Below, in pieces: positions 42,808 through 56,347 of a stretch of DNA of 64,000 nt. The DNA comes from Hippopus hippopus (lineage: Eukaryota; Mollusca; Bivalvia; Cardiida; Cardiidae), in contig OX328112.1 in the NCBI GenBank assembly GCA_946811185.2, forward strand, positions 1,736,001 to 1,800,000. The letters are read 5' to 3'. A model generated the notes under the pieces. It did no database searches and had not been told where the DNA came from. It saw only the letters and a program-made list of their open reading frames with translations. Each line of letters begins with the position of its first letter. The first letter of the stretch is position 1. A program made the translations under genes and the position numbers.

Positions 42808-44088
42808 CAACTTTTTACCAGATGACAAAAGTTTTCACTTGTTCACATTGTCTTTAAAAGAGCTGAAAACATTAAGGGTAATGAGGAAAAAGTAATTTCT
42901 CCTTTTCTCACCATATTTTTCTTGTAGTACCCAAGTAGTTGAGTGAGTCATTTCAGTGATAGAACTGAGCGAATGGTATTTGGATGAGACGCTACTGATG
43001 AAAAAATCTTGGCAGATTTATCTGGAATTAACTTTTCACTTCTGGCGGTTTGAGAGAATCAGAAGTTATTTCTATTGAAATTAATGATTGGTAAAGAAAA
43101 AAAGTGAATTAATTGACAAAGAAATAAGAAAAAATATCATCCTATCAGAATAAAAATAATTTGGCAGTATCACACACGCTTCAAGAAAGATCACTCATCT
43201 TTATCTAGAATTGCAATTCTGTACGAGTTACTTCCCTTCGACTTAAGAATTACTTGATCTTCCGATTCAAATTATTTCCCGCGGTTCAAACATCGAAAAC
43301 CGGAGAACATGGCCGACATGGCATGATCGGCATTATCTTGAAAGTCCAGGACACAAAACCAGGTATCATCATAATCATATTGCCATCAATGTTTTCATGC
43401 TTTGACGGCCTTCATTAAGTTATTTTCCTTGTGTCCTTTTTTTTAAAATTCAGATCTACATGATTGTGTATCATGCATTATGAGTCGTGAAGCCAGTCCG
43501 CCATATTGATTTCTATCAGCAAACGATATTTCTCGTCTTCCAGCAGGACACTGTATGGAACATGATGGCAAAAAGAAGTCTTTTTTCACACGTATATATG
43601 TACTAAAACTCTTAGTCTTCTTGGAGGAAAATAAATGACCAGTCAATGTTATTTGCAGACGACAAATTCAATTTTGGCTGGAAAGACTTGTCTTGTGTGT
43701 GAAAGGTTTGAAACAATTGTGGCAAAGGAAGAAAATTCAAGCCTTCAAAAACGAGATCTAGAGTGCCGTCTGCAATTTTGGGATAGTTTACGAGAGAAAA
43801 GAAAAATCGATAGATCTCATACAGTCTTCCAGTTCCATATAACTCTTTACAAGATGACAAATTTAAGACTTGTCCAATTTGAAAGCATTTGCATACAACA
43901 GATTAATTGGAACATGTCTCTGAAAAAACAGAAAGCATTGTTTGAAAAGGAGAAACTGATAGTTACTTGCATTGTCTACTTTTCCCACAGGGCCTACAAT
44001 GTTTTCAAAAACCTTCTACATTACCATTTTAATGTGGAATAACTTTTATGTGGTAATAAACTATTAACTTCTTACAAGACCTACCGGG
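42808..44088. other. Mostly non-coding stretch with MITE-A remnants
   Basis: MITE-A fragments near 42830-42920 and 43845-44045. A minus-strand segment at 43550-43478 follows a good acceptor and reads VLLEDEKYRLLIE...WLHDS-stop, a possible terminal exon of an unseen gene. Nothing else supported. Confidence 0.4.
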
Positions 44089-45554
44089 AGGGGTTAGGGG
44101 GCTTGTATATAGATAAGTTAATTTTTCAGGTCATATTCAACTGCTTGTATAGTGCAGTGGGTCAGACCGCTGCCCACTTGCATTTTTAGGTCCTGGTAGT
44201 CAAATGTTCGATCCTCAGCCTTGCCATTTTATTTATTTTATTATTTTTTTATTTCTATCATTAGTTATTCTTACATCTAATTGTATTTTATTGCCCAATT
44301 TCTACATACTTCAAACATGAATAAGAGTTTCTGATGGGAAAATTTTGGTATCATGTTACATCTTTTATGTCTTTGCATGCACGCAAGTGGCGCGCATGGC
44401 TGTTTCGGCACGGCATGTAAAACTGCCAGGTACAAGTGGGTAGTTGTCAAAACTAATTCATGTTTTATGTTTTTAAGAGAAAAGATCTGGGCAAAAGTCA
44501 GTTTTCTTTTTCCTTAAAAGTTCATGCAACAGGAACGGTTGCTTCCAAAAGTGTCTCAAGTCGACTTTAAGTTTTCCTGTAGCAGTTAATGGTGCTGTAT
44601 GTGAGGGGTAAAAAGCGAAACCGATTCCTTATTTCTGTGGCACAAGTAAGAGAAAAGGAAAATCTTGGTTCCATTTGTTTGACTTTTGCAACAATTATCG
44701 TCTGGTACAGAAAGTGTTCCAAGTCCTTTTTATGATTTCTTGCGTCGCTTAATGGTGATGTACGTGCGAAACATAAAATCAACTTATGACTTACACGGTT
44801 ACCAAAATGGATTTCATGCTTTCATAGAATGGCCCTATTAAACGAAAAGTGAAAAATTTGGTTCTCTTTCTTTGATTTCTGCAACAGGTATCAGTTGCCT
44901 CCAAAAGAGTCGCGAGTTGATTTTAAGCTTTCCCGCAGCACGTACCAATCACATGTGTATGGAATAGCCATCAAAACCAATTCAACGGCCCGAGAAAAGG
45001 GAAAAATTGATTTGCCATATTCGACTTACAGAACAGCTATCAGTTGCTTTTGAATGTGCTGTAAGTCAATTATTTGTGTTTTTCGCAGGTGCGTAAATGG
45101 CACGTATGAGTCGGTAGTCATAGAAACTGGGCTACTCATCACTGTATGAATAGATACAAAGTAAAAACATAGTTCTTTTTGATTTATGCAGTAGGAGGCA
45201 GTTGCTACTGACAGAGTAGCCAGTCTAGTTTTTATTCACTTGTGACACTATTTTCTGTTTCCCACTGTCCATTGATCATCTTAGCATATTGAATGTATCA
45301 GTGTGCAGTATGGAAGCTGGCCTCAACTAGAAAAGCAAATCGAATCAAGGGGAGTGAACCCTGGGTAGGTGCTTGAAAAATATCACAACAAGGTCTTCTG
45401 CTACTCTGTTTTCTTCAATTTTCGCCCATTGTCGGCGAATTCTGGCATGTGTGGATGGTGCATGCATAGCACTTTGCCTAGGACTACATATCAGCCTGTA
45501 AAGAAGAGTTAAATCCACTTGTTTGTCGTTTTTTTGTTCTCTGTTATGATCGGT

Positions 45555-45650
45555 GTCATTTTAGGCGCCATTTTGAGCGCCATCTTGGAAATCCTGTGAC
45601 GTCACCATGTGGGAGGGGTTAGGGGGCTAGTATATATATAAGTTAATTTT
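45555..45650 (+). promoter_or_regulatory. Promoter-like module of the array unit (representative copy)
   Basis: In order: GGCGCCATTTTGAGCGCCAT with the following CTTGG (two YY1-like CCATNTT motifs), the CRE palindrome TGACGTCA (45597-45604), and a TATA stretch TATATATATAAG (45631-45642). The spacing would suit a Pol II core promoter. The same module recurs at 47.1, 48.6 and 50.2 kb and inverted at 60.17 kb. The inverted units at 61.7 and 63.2 kb have lost the CRE. Activity is not shown by sequence alone. Confidence 0.5.
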
Positions 45651-45674
45651 TCAGGTCATATTCAACTGCTTGTA

Positions 45675-45770
45675 TAGTGCAGTGGATCAGACTGCTGCCC
45701 GACAGCATTTTTAGGTCCTGGTGGTCAAATGTTCGATCCTCAGCCTTGCCATTTTATTTATTTTATTATT
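45675..45770 (+). repeat. tRNA-like Pol III module of the array unit (representative copy)
   Basis: A box TAGTGCAGTGG (45675-45685) and B box GTTCGATCC (45731-45739) both match the Pol III consensus; T-runs follow within 40 bp. B boxes in sister units are at 44206, 47256, 48783 and 50304. The folded acceptor stem of a tRNA is not evident, so this is a SINE- or tRNA-derived piece. Confidence 0.65.
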
Positions 45771-48700
45771 TTTTCATTTCTATTATTAGTTATTCTTACA
45801 TCTAATTGTATTTTATTGCCCAATTTCTACATACTTCAAACATGAATAAGAGTTTCTGATAGGAAAATTTTGGTATCATGTTACATCTTTTATGTCTTTG
45901 CATGCGTGCAAATGGTGCGTATGGCTGTTTCGGCACGGCACATAAAACTGCCAGGTACAAGTGGGTAGTTGTCAAAACTAATTCATGTTTTATGTTTTTA
46001 AGAGAAAAGGTCTGGGCAAAAGTCAGTTTTCTTTTTCCTTAAAAGTTCATGCAACAGGAACGGTTGCTTCCAAAAGTGTCTCAAGTCGACTTTAAATTTT
46101 CCTGTAGCAGTTAATGGTGCTGTATATGAGGGGTAAAAAGTGAAACCGATTCCTTATTTCTGTGGCACAAGTAAGAGAAAAGGAAAAGCTTGGTTCCATT
46201 TGTTTGACTTTTGCAACAAGTGTCGTCTGGTACAGAAAGTGTTCCAAGTCCTTTTTATGATTTCGTGCATAGCTTAATGGTGATGTACGTGCGAAACATA
46301 AAATCAACTTATGACTTAAACGGTTACCAAAATGGATTTCATGCTTTCATAGAATGGCCCTAGTAAAGGAAAAGTGAATAATTTGGTTCCCTTTCTTTGA
46401 TTTCTGCAACAGGTATCAGTTGCCTCCGAAAGAGTCGCGAGTTGATTTTAAGCTTTCCCGCAGCACGTACCAATCACGTATGTGTGGAATAGCCATCAAA
46501 ACCAATTCAACGGCCCGAGAAAAGGGAAAAATTGATTTGCCATATTCGACTTACAGAACAGCTATCAGTTGCTTTTGAATGTGCTGTAAGTCAATTATTT
46601 GTGTTTTTCGCAGGTGCGTAAATGGCACGTATGAGTCGGTAGTCATAGAAACTGGGCTACTCATCACCGTATGAATAGATACAAAGTAAAAACATAGTTC
46701 TTTTTGATTTATGCAGTAGCAGGCAGTTGCTACTGACAGAGTTGCCAGTCTAGTTTTAAGTCACTTGTGACACTATTTTCTGTTTCCCACTGTCCATTGA
46801 TCATCTTAGCATATTGAATGTATCAGTGTGCAGTATGGAAGCTGGCCTCAACTAGAAAAGCAAATCGAATCAAGGGGAGTGAACCCTGGGTAGGTGCTTG
46901 AAAAATATCACAACAAGGTCTTCTGCTACTCTGTTTTCTTAAATTTTCGCCCATTGTCGGCGAATTCTGGCATGTGTGGATGGTGCATGCATAGCACTTT
47001 GCCTAGGACTACATATCAGCCTTTAAAGAAGACCTTAAATCCACTTGTTTGTCGTTTTTTTGTTCTCTGTTATGATCGGGATCATTTTAGGCGCCATTTT
47101 GAGCGCCATCTTTGAAATCCTGTGACGTCACCATGTGGGAGGGGTTAGGGGGATAGTATATATATAAGTTCATTTTTCAGGTCATATTCAACTGCTTGTT
47201 TAGTGCATGGGTCAAACCGCTGCCAAGTTGCATGTTTAGGTCCTGATGGTCAAATGTTCGATCCTCAGCCTTGCCATTTTATTTATTTGATTAATTTTTT
47301 TTTTCTATTATTAGTTATTCTTACATCTAATTGTATTTTATTGCCCAATTTCTACATACTTCAAACATGAATAAGAGTTTCTGATAGGAACATTTTGGTA
47401 TCATGTTACATCTTTTATGTCTTTGCATGTGCTCAAGTGGCATGTATGGCTGTTTTGGCACGGCACGTAAAACTGCCAGGTATAAGCGGGTAGTTGTCAA
47501 AACTAATTCATGTTTTATGTTTTTAAGAGAAAAGGTCTGGGCAAAAGTCAGTTTTCTTTTTCTTTAAAAGTTTATGCAACAGGAACGGTTGCTTCCGAAA
47601 GTGTCTCAAGTCGACTTTAAGTTTTCCTGTAGCGGTTAATGGTGCTGTATGTGAGGGGTAAAAAGCGAAACCGATTCCTTATTTCTGTGGCACAAGTAAG
47701 AGAAAAGGAAAAGCTTGGTTCCATTTGTTTGACTTTTGCAACAAGTGTCGTCTGCTACAGAAAGTGTTCCAAGTCCTTTTTATGATTTCGCACGTCGCTT
47801 AATGGTGATGTACGTGCGAAAACATAAAATCAACTTATGACTTACACGGTCACCAAAATGGATTTCATGCTTTCATAGAATGGCCCTAGTAAAGGAAAAG
47901 TGAATAATTTGGTTCCCTTTCTTTGATTTCTGCAACAGGTATCAGTTGCCTCCGAAAGAGTCGCGAATTGATTTTAAGCTTTCCCGCTGCACATACCAAT
48001 CACATGTGTGTGGAATAGCCATCAAAACCAATTCAACGGCCCGAGAAAAGGGAAAAATTGATTTGCCATATTCGACTTACACAACAGCTATCAGTTGTTT
48101 TTGAATGTGCTGTAAGTTAATTTTTTGTGTTTTTTGCAGGTGCGTAAATGGGAAGTATGAGTCAGTAGTCATCGAAACTGGGCTACTCATCACCATATGA
48201 ATAGATACAAAGTAAAAACATAGTTCTTTTTGATTTATGCAGTAGGAGGCAGTTGCTACTGACAGAGTTGCCAGTCTAGTTTTTAGTCACTTGTGACACT
48301 ATTTTCTGTTTCCCACTGTCCATTGATCATCTTAGCATATTGAATGTATCAGTGTGCAGTATGGAAGCTGGCCTCAACTAGAAAAGCAAATCGAATCAAG
48401 GGGAGTGAACCCTGGGTAGGTGCTTGAAAAACACCACAACAAGGTCTTCTGCTACTCTGTTTTCTTCAATTTTCGCCCATTGTCGGCGAATTCTGGCATG
48501 TGTGGATGGTGGATGCATAGGACTTTGCCTAGTACTACATATCAGCCTTTAAAGAAGACCTTAAATCCACTTGTTTGTCGTTTTTTTGTTCTCTGTTATG
48601 ATCGGGATCATTTTAGGCGCCATTTTGAGCGCCATCTTGGAAATCTTGTGACGTCACCATGTGGGAGGGGTTAGGGGGCTAGTATATATATAAGTTAATT

Positions 48701-50693
48701 TTTCAGGTCATATTCAACTGCTTTAATAGTGCAGTTGGTCAGACCGCTGCCCACTTGCATGTTTAGGTCCTGATGGTCAAATGTTCGATCCTCAGCCTTG
48801 CCATTTGATTTACTTTGTCATTTTTTTTATTTCTATTATTAGTTATTTTTACATCTAATTGTATTTTATTGCCCAATTTCTACATACTTCAAACATGAAT
48901 AAGAGTTTCTGATGGGAAAATTTTGGTATCATGTTCCATCTTTTATGTCTTTCCATGCGCGTAAGTGGTGCGTATGGTTGTTTCGGTACGTTAACTAAAA
49001 CTGCCAGGTACAAGTGGGTAGTTGTCAAAACTAAATCATGTTTCATGTTTTTAAGAGAAAAGGTCTGGGCAAAAGTCAGTTTTCTTTTTCCCTAAAAGTT
49101 CATGCAACAGGAACGGTTGCTTCCAAAATTGTCTCAAGTCAACATTAATTTATCCTGTAGCAGTTAATGGTGCTGTATGTGAGGGGTAAAAAGCGAAACC
49201 GATTCCTTATTTCTGTGGCACAAGTAAGAGAAAAGGAAAATCTTGGTTCCATTTGTTTGACTTTTGCAACAAGTGTCGTCTGCTACAGAAAGTGTTCCAA
49301 GTCCTTTTTATGATTTCGTGTGTCGCTTAATGATGATGTACGTGCGAAAACATAAAATCAACTTATGACTTACACGGTCATCAAAATGGATTTAATGCTT
49401 TCATAGAATGGCTCTAGTAAAGGAAAAGTGAATAATTTTGTTCCCTTTCTTTGATTTCTGCAACAGGTATCAGTTGCCTCCGAAAGAGTCGCGAGTTGAT
49501 TTTAAGCTTTCCCGCAGCACGTACCAATCACGTATGTGTGGAATAGCCATCAAAACCAATTCAACGGCCCGAGAAAAGGGAAAAATTGACTTGCCATATT
49601 CAACTAACACAACAGCTATCAGTTGCTTTTGAATGTGCTGTAAGTCAATTTTTTGTGTTTTTCGCAGGTGCGTAAATGGCACGTATGAGTCGGTAGTCAT
49701 CCAAACAGGGCTACTCGTCACCATATGAATAGATACAAAGTAAAAACATAGTTCTTTTTTATTTATGCAGTAGGAGGGAGTTACTACTGTCAGGGTTGCC
49801 ATTCTAGTTTTTATTCACTTGTGACACTATTTTCTGTTTCCCACTGTCCATTGATCATCTTAGCATATTGAATGTATCAGTGTGCAGTATGGAAGCTGGC
49901 CTCAACTAGAAAAGCAAATCGAATCAAGGGGAGTGAACCCTGGGTAGGTGCTTGAAAAACACCACAACATGGTCTTCTGCTACTCTGTTTTCTTAAATTT
50001 TCGCCCATTGTCGGCGAATTCTGGCATGTGTGGATGGTGGATGCATAGCACTTTGCCTAGGACTACATATCAGCCTTTAAAGAAGATCTTAAATCGCATT
50101 GTTTGTCATTTTTTTGTTCTCTGTTATGATCGGGGTCATTTTAGGCGCCATTTTGAGCGCCATCTTGGAAATCCAGTGACGTCACCATGTGGTAGGGGTT
50201 AGGGGGATAGTATATATATAAGTTCAGGTTATATTCAACTTCTTGTATAGTGCAGTGGGTCAGACCACTGCGCACTTGCATTTTTAGGTCCTGGTGGTCA
50301 AATGTTCGATCCTCATTCTTACCATTTTATTTATTTGATTATTTTTTTATTTCTATTATTAGTTATTCTTACATCTAATTGTATTTTATTGCCCAATTTC
50401 TACATACTTCAAACATGAATAAGAGTTTCTGATGGGAAAATTTTGGTATCATGTTACTAGCCATCAAAACCAATTCAACGGCCCGAGAAAAGGGAAAAAT
50501 TGTTTTACCATATTCGATTTACGCAATAGCTATAAGTTGCTTTTGAATGTGCTGTAAGACAATTCTTTGTGCGTAAATAGCATGTATGAGTCGGTATTCA
50601 TCAAAACTGTGCTACTCGTCACAGTATGAATAGATACAAAGTAAAAACATAGTTTTTTTTTTATCAATGCAGTAGGAGGTAGTTACTACTGAC

Positions 50694-51837
50694 GAGTGTC
50701 ATAATTGAATAAAAACCAGAATGGCAACTCTATCAGTAGCAACTGCTTCCTGCTGCATAATTCAAAAAGAACTATGTTTTTACTTTGTATCTATTCATAC
50801 GGTGATGAGTAGCCCGGTTTCTATGACTACCGACTCATACGTGCCATTTACGCACCTGCGAAAAACACAAATAATTGACTTACAGCACATTCAAAAGCAA
50901 CTGATAGCTGTTGCGTAAGTCGAATGTGGCAAATCAATTTTTCTCTCTTCTAGGGCCGTTGAATTGGTTTTGATGGCTAAACCATACATACATGATTGGT
51001 ACGTGCTGCAGGAAAGCTTAAAATCAACTCGCGACTCTTTCGGAGGCAACTGATACCTGTTGCAGAAATCAAAGAAAGGGAACCAAATTATTCACTTTTC
51101 CTTTACTAGGGCCATTCTATGAAAGCATTAAATCCATTTTGGTGACCGTGTAAGTCATAAGTTGATTTTATGTTTTCGCACGTACATCACCATTAAGCGA
51201 CGCAAGAAATCATAAAAAGGACTTGGAACACTTTCTGTACCAGACGACACTTGTTGGAAAAGTAAAAAAAAAGGAAGCAAATTTTTCCTTTTCTCTTACT
51301 TGTGCCACAGAAATAAGGAATCGGTTTCGCTTTTTACCCTTCACATACAGCACCATTAACCGCTACAGGAAAACTTAAAGTTGACTTGAGACTCTTTTGG
51401 AAGCAACCGTTCCTGTTGCATGAACCTTTAAGGAAAAAGAAAACTGACTTTTGCCCAGACCTTCTCTCTTAAAAACATAAAACATGAATTAGTTTCGACA
51501 ACTACCCACTTGTACCTGGCAGTTTTACGTGTCCTGCCGAAACAGCCATACGCACCACTTGAGCACATGCAAAGACATAAAAGATGTAACATGATACCAA
51601 AATTTTCCTATCAGAAACTCTTATTCATGTTTGAAGTATGTAGAAATTGGGCAATAAAATACAATTAGATGTAAGAATAACTAATGATAGAAATAAAAAA
51701 ATAATAAAATAAATAAAATGGCAAGGCTGAGGATCGAACATTTGACCACCAGCACCTAAAAATGCAAGTGGGCAGCGGTCTGACCCACTGCACTATACAA
51801 GCAGTTGAATATGACCTGAAAAATTAAATTATATATA
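50694..51837 (-). repeat. Inverted partial array unit
   Basis: From about 50712 the sequence is the complement of the array unit. It starts with the complement of CAGTAGC..GAGTTGCCA and continues to GACCTGAAAAATTAAATTA at 51830. With 50460-50692 on the left it makes a large palindrome with a short spacer. Confidence 0.88.
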
Positions 51838-52209
51838 CAGTACAGTTCGCGCGTTTTTTGCTATTTTCGCTCTCTGCAGAGGACCTAGCGCGGACCCAAC
51901 GCGGCGATTTCAAAACACAGGTGAACGCAGACCGATCTTAAACGCGACGATCCCTGGCGGACCACGGCGGTCTGGTTACGCAATAAAAACGACGCGATGA
52001 CTCCGCCGCGATCAGACAGGTAAATTTCTTTTCAGTATAGGAAATGATTCAAGAATGGACCGAAATTATGCGCCATTGTACTCTTTTACAAAGTCGTATT
52101 ACACATATGTATCTACATGATAATTTTTTTTATATCAGAAAGAAAAAAGATGAAAAGTAGTCATCATTGCCAAGAGAATTATTCAACGGACATTGATTTA
52201 ATTGGTTAT

Positions 52210-53020
52210 AAAATCAAAACACTTAAACCTTTAACCACACATCCCGAGTTTTAAGTGCCGTGAAGAACAAGGGTTTCGAAAACATTGTAGGAAAAAAAAA
52301 GAACAGGCCGGCAACCAGCATTTTCTCCTCTTATGCAATGTTTATCTACCCTGTCACACACTCTTCGACAATTACGAGTGATGTTCACATTTCCTTAACT
52401 CTTTACCAAACGACAAAACGACTTGTCCACATTGAAAAAAAAAACATTTGCAGACGAAATTCTGAATCTAACTCAAAATATAAAACTTGTTTTTATTAGG
52501 TGGGAACATTGTGGGAAAAAGAAGAAAATGCTGGTTTGAGACGTAATGACAGCGCCGACATGTATCGTCACGGAGAAATATTTCATGAGCTGCTCTTAGG
52601 CCTATTAGGTCTTGACTCTTGAGCTTATTTTTTTTCCTGCTAATGATAACGATCACTAGCATACAAAATGTTTATTTTTACACATTGATATAATTATCTG
52701 CACATGTTCATTACAAAATAAATTAATGAATCTCCCAGGACCGAATGGATAAAATCAAACACCCTGGTTCTTCCGTGAGGGTTTTCGGTTAAAAATTAAC
52801 TCTTTACAAAGGCACAAAAATGTATTCTTTTCCAAATTGAAAGCATATGCAGACGACAACTAAATGTAGTAAACGTGACATTTGTCTTTAATATGATAGA
52901 AAACATTCTGGGCCAAGGAGGAAATGCTGGCTACTATCATTTTCTCCTTTCCTCACAATGAAGACTTCTTTCCATTTGGTAGATAAAAATCAGGATTGTG
53001 TGGTTAGGACATAAATCAAG
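52210..53020. repeat. MITE-A copies inside the 8.3-kb insertion
   Basis: Remnants at about 52215-52345 and 52395-52560, and a fuller copy at about 52797-53010 (AACTCTTTACAAAGGCAC ... GTGTGGTTAGGAC). Non-coding. Confidence 0.6.
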
Positions 53021-54819
53021 ACTGAAAATCACAATATGCTAGGAAATCGAGGAAGAAAGGGTGTTAAGTTTACACGACTTGCCAGCATGAATTTCACAGT
53101 ACGTCACACAGACGTTGTGTGCACAGTGTTTCTAAGACGTTGACATCAAAGAAATGCCGGTCAAACTTTACCCTTCCATTAAACCTGACCATCCTAGATG
53201 CTTGTATTTTTACTGTTATTATGGGAATGTTTTTGTCGATGTTCAGAGCAATTTGAAATTCGATTTGGTTTTATTTCCCGGAGGTTTATAAGTAATCAGT
53301 GTCGCTATCTAGAACGTCCGCATCACTCCAAGTTGAACACAACTTTTGTCATTTTGTGGTATTTGTTGAAGACAATACCACTATGAGTTCAAAATTGAAT
53401 TTTGAAGACCATGTATCGTATTTTGTGCAAAGCCGAAGGAAATAAACCCAATTAAACTCAATTTTTCTCAGACAAATAAGTTTTTCGGTAGCACTCAGAT
53501 ATGTAATTGGAAATGGCATGTTAAAATACACTGGGTGAGGCCATCGATCGTGGAAATACTAATTTTTGATTGAAAATAGCTTCATCCGCTCATAGCCTTC
53601 TATTGGCGCAATGATATATACAAAATTTGTCTACTGATCGCTTGGTCCTGGGCTTTTTCGTTCCAAAACCAGTTCGTATCTTAGCTTGTTCGTCCCATGA
53701 TTGCGCGCTACTCCATTTGATTGTGCATGAATATTTATAGATCGAAATAATTGATTGTAATGTTGGGAATTAAATCTTTACGGCCAAAGATATCTCAAAA
53801 TCGTAGTTTTCAGGTACAAACTTAATTTTATTCGATATATTTACATGGTTTCTCTCTCTATCCATCATACATTCTACTGTCAAGGGACATTACTCCTGAC
53901 GCCTCCTAATGATCAAAGGGAGACCACCAATGCACAAATAATCTTAACTTTGTCATGAGTACTCTCCCTTCACCCAAAAAAGGTATTCATTTGCTTAGTA
54001 GGTTGACTTTCATGCTAATATTTGAATAATATTTCTCTTTTTCTTTCAAATTATTAATTCCACACAATGGCTTCCTTGAAAAATACCACTCCAGCGTTTT
54101 GAACGCTTTGATTAGGATCGTAATAACTCATCTGTACATAAGTGTAGGCAAATCTCTGTAAGTAGACTATAACTCTTGCTGACGCTTTGCATTAATAAAA
54201 AAGTTTTTTGCAGGCAATACAAAAACCACAAAATATTGCAAAGTAAGGCCTGATTTGGGTCAGAACATTTCACACACTATCAGCGTGTTCCTATATCCAA
54301 TATCATTACATGTATAGTGTTGAGCACTATTCTCAACATGATTCCAGTCATCTCAAGGCTACTAGCTAGTGCATCTGCATCTCTTTTCCAGTACTTTGTA
54401 AAATTATTTTTCAAGAGAATGAAGACACTGATTGCTGTCCTATACACAAATCGTAGAAACAATGCTCAGTTGTCAGAGAAGAATGAATTTTGTCGTAATG
54501 ACCAATATCAATCCTCGAAACGAGTTTTTCTGAGTTGGGATTCCGTGTCACAAGCCTGTATTACTAGCCAGCTAACGTGCTCGGCAGATTTAAGATCGGA
54601 CATTACGTTATGAAATATCATGGGGGGATTTGAAGATCAGTGGAGAAAGGGTTCGGTTTGTAAACTAAATCTTATCGTGTTAAACTTTCCAAAGTGTTAA
54701 GGGATATAAGGGTTTGATTAACAAAAGACGCGTGCAATTTGCAAAATAAAGATTATCAACCTCCAGATTTGGCTGATCTTGTTCTAAAGTTGGAAGATAG
54801 GTAAACTTGACCTTTAACC
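53021..54819. other. Non-coding interior of the 8.3-kb insertion
   Basis: No transposase or host gene recognised. About 54290-54610 looks like a much-decayed copy of the old SINE type at 13.9 kb. A short frame at 54317-54613 shows no known domain. Confidence 0.4.
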
Positions 54820-56110
54820 GTCCAACAGACGACAAAATTTTAAACTCACCCATATTGAAAGCATATTGGCTCAAATGAGAAAAGTCGTCTTAAAAAGGTT
54901 GGGATACGTTGTGGGAAAATGTTAGCAAAATTTTCCCCCTAACCCACAGTGTTTTCCAAAGCTTTCTGTCTTGGGATCGTTTAGACCCGTGCTTGTGTTG
55001 TAATGTGTTAACAAGTTGGGAAAAATGATATCTGTTTGTGCAATGTAACTCGTTGTGTTTGTCTCCATTTACATGTGATAAAATGAAGAAGAGCATGTGG
55101 TGATTGTTATCGCTCCTAAAGACTGGTATATCTATGATTAAAACCTATTATCTTTTTTTTTGTCTACGAGACAACATTCCGTCATTTTCTAAAAGATAAA
55201 GGGTTAGGGTTTCATACACAAATGACAGTGTTAACTCTTTACCAGACCTCCAAATCTTAGCCATGTCCAATTTTATAACATTTGCAGATGACTAAATGTA
55301 ATTCAAACAATGAAATTTGTCTTCCAGTGGTTGACACCATTGTCGGAAGAGAAGCAACTGCTGATAATCGGCACATTTTCTTCTCCTACACTGGTTTCCT
55401 GAGTTCTCTTAAAACTTGAGATTATTTGGTAAAGGGTTAACAATATACGGACAACCCCCGCCTGTTTTTATTGCCAAATTTGGTTGTCGGGGTGTAGATA
55501 AGCTTTAACCCTTAATCCGTACAGCATTAAATAAATGGAGCTGAAACGTCTGTGAAGAAGACGAAGATTATGAACTTTTCACAATTGTTTTGAATTAGAA
55601 CATGTCTTAGAATATCAGAGTAAAAAGATAAATTGCTTGTTACCTGCATTCTCCTTTTCCCTCAATGTTTTCAAATGCCGAATAGTATTATTTGGTAAAC
55701 GCTTAACACACCGAGTGCAGCTTAAATTCCTTTCAGTCTCGTTTACAGACGATGTAGATCAAGATCATGCTGCATGTTGAACGCAATCTCTTACAACTAT
55801 ATGTACTGTGAGATATTCTAGCCGAGGCAAGATTGAGATCTTTAAATTCTTGGTTCTTTGTATGGATGAGTTATTTTTGTAGTGTCAGCGATCTAGGGTT
55901 GAAAAGAGCGATAAAAAGAGCCTGAGTAAAAAGGTTTTGAAAACACCGTTGGGAAAGGAGAAAATGCTGTTAAGCAATATACCATCCCAGTTCCACGATA
56001 TTGTCTACTTTTCAAAGAGTAACCCGATCATTTGAGACGCACTAAATTTGTCGTCTGCAAATGCATACAAATTGAACAAGTCTAGAAATTTGTTGCCTTA
56101 TTCAGATGTA
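54820..56110. repeat. Series of MITE-A remnants and one MITE-C half
   Basis: MITE-A pieces at about 54820-54990, 55230-55440, 55500-55700 and 55905-56100; a MITE-C-like half (GACGATGTAGATCAAGATCA) at 55748-55770. Confidence 0.6.
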
Positions 56111-56297
56111 GGATGCGGATAGCATAGGCTCCGCGGCAAGATTTGTTTGTAGAATGTATAATGTCGTCTCAACATATTTCAGTTCCATGGCAGCGGCCAG
56201 TGAACCTATTCAAGTTTTCCAGGAATTTCTTTTAACAATAACGTTACTCCACACTATTCTTCCAAGTTACTTGTGCCATAGATAGTACCAATGCCGA

Positions 56298-56303
56298 GAG
56301 AGC

Positions 56304-56344
<41 letters not shown>
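56298..56344. repeat. (GA)n microsatellite
   Basis: Pure GA/AG run of about 40 bp in non-coding DNA. Confidence 0.95.

Positions 56345-56347
<3 letters not shown>

Larger units (their letters stand above)
44089..50693 (+). repeat. ~1.526-kb tandem array, direct orientation
   Basis: Using TGACGTCA as phase marker, units start at 45597, 47123, 48649 and 50177 (spacing 1526, 1526, 1528 bp). An initial unit runs from 44089. The fifth unit is internally deleted at 50457/50458 by about 0.5 kb. Units look about 95% alike by eye. Inside each, five or six diverged monomers of about 155-190 bp recur, marked by TGCAACAG..CAGTTGCTTCC and GTAAATGGCACGTATGA-like sequence, so the array is a higher-order repeat. 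Confidence 0.93.

Noticed and set aside
48420..48674. 84-codon frame repeated in array units (starting MLEKHHNK, also at 46894, 49948, and inverted at 60154 and 63186)
   Set aside because: It starts only with GTG, is interrupted in the first unit, and its conservation is explained by the ~95% identity of the units; no protein family recognised.
51940..51965. A third GATCCCTGG terminus of the polymerase element family
   Set aside because: It lies in the GC-rich subterminal block of the 8.3-kb insertion, with no partner CAGGGATC and no 7-bp duplication; probably chance.
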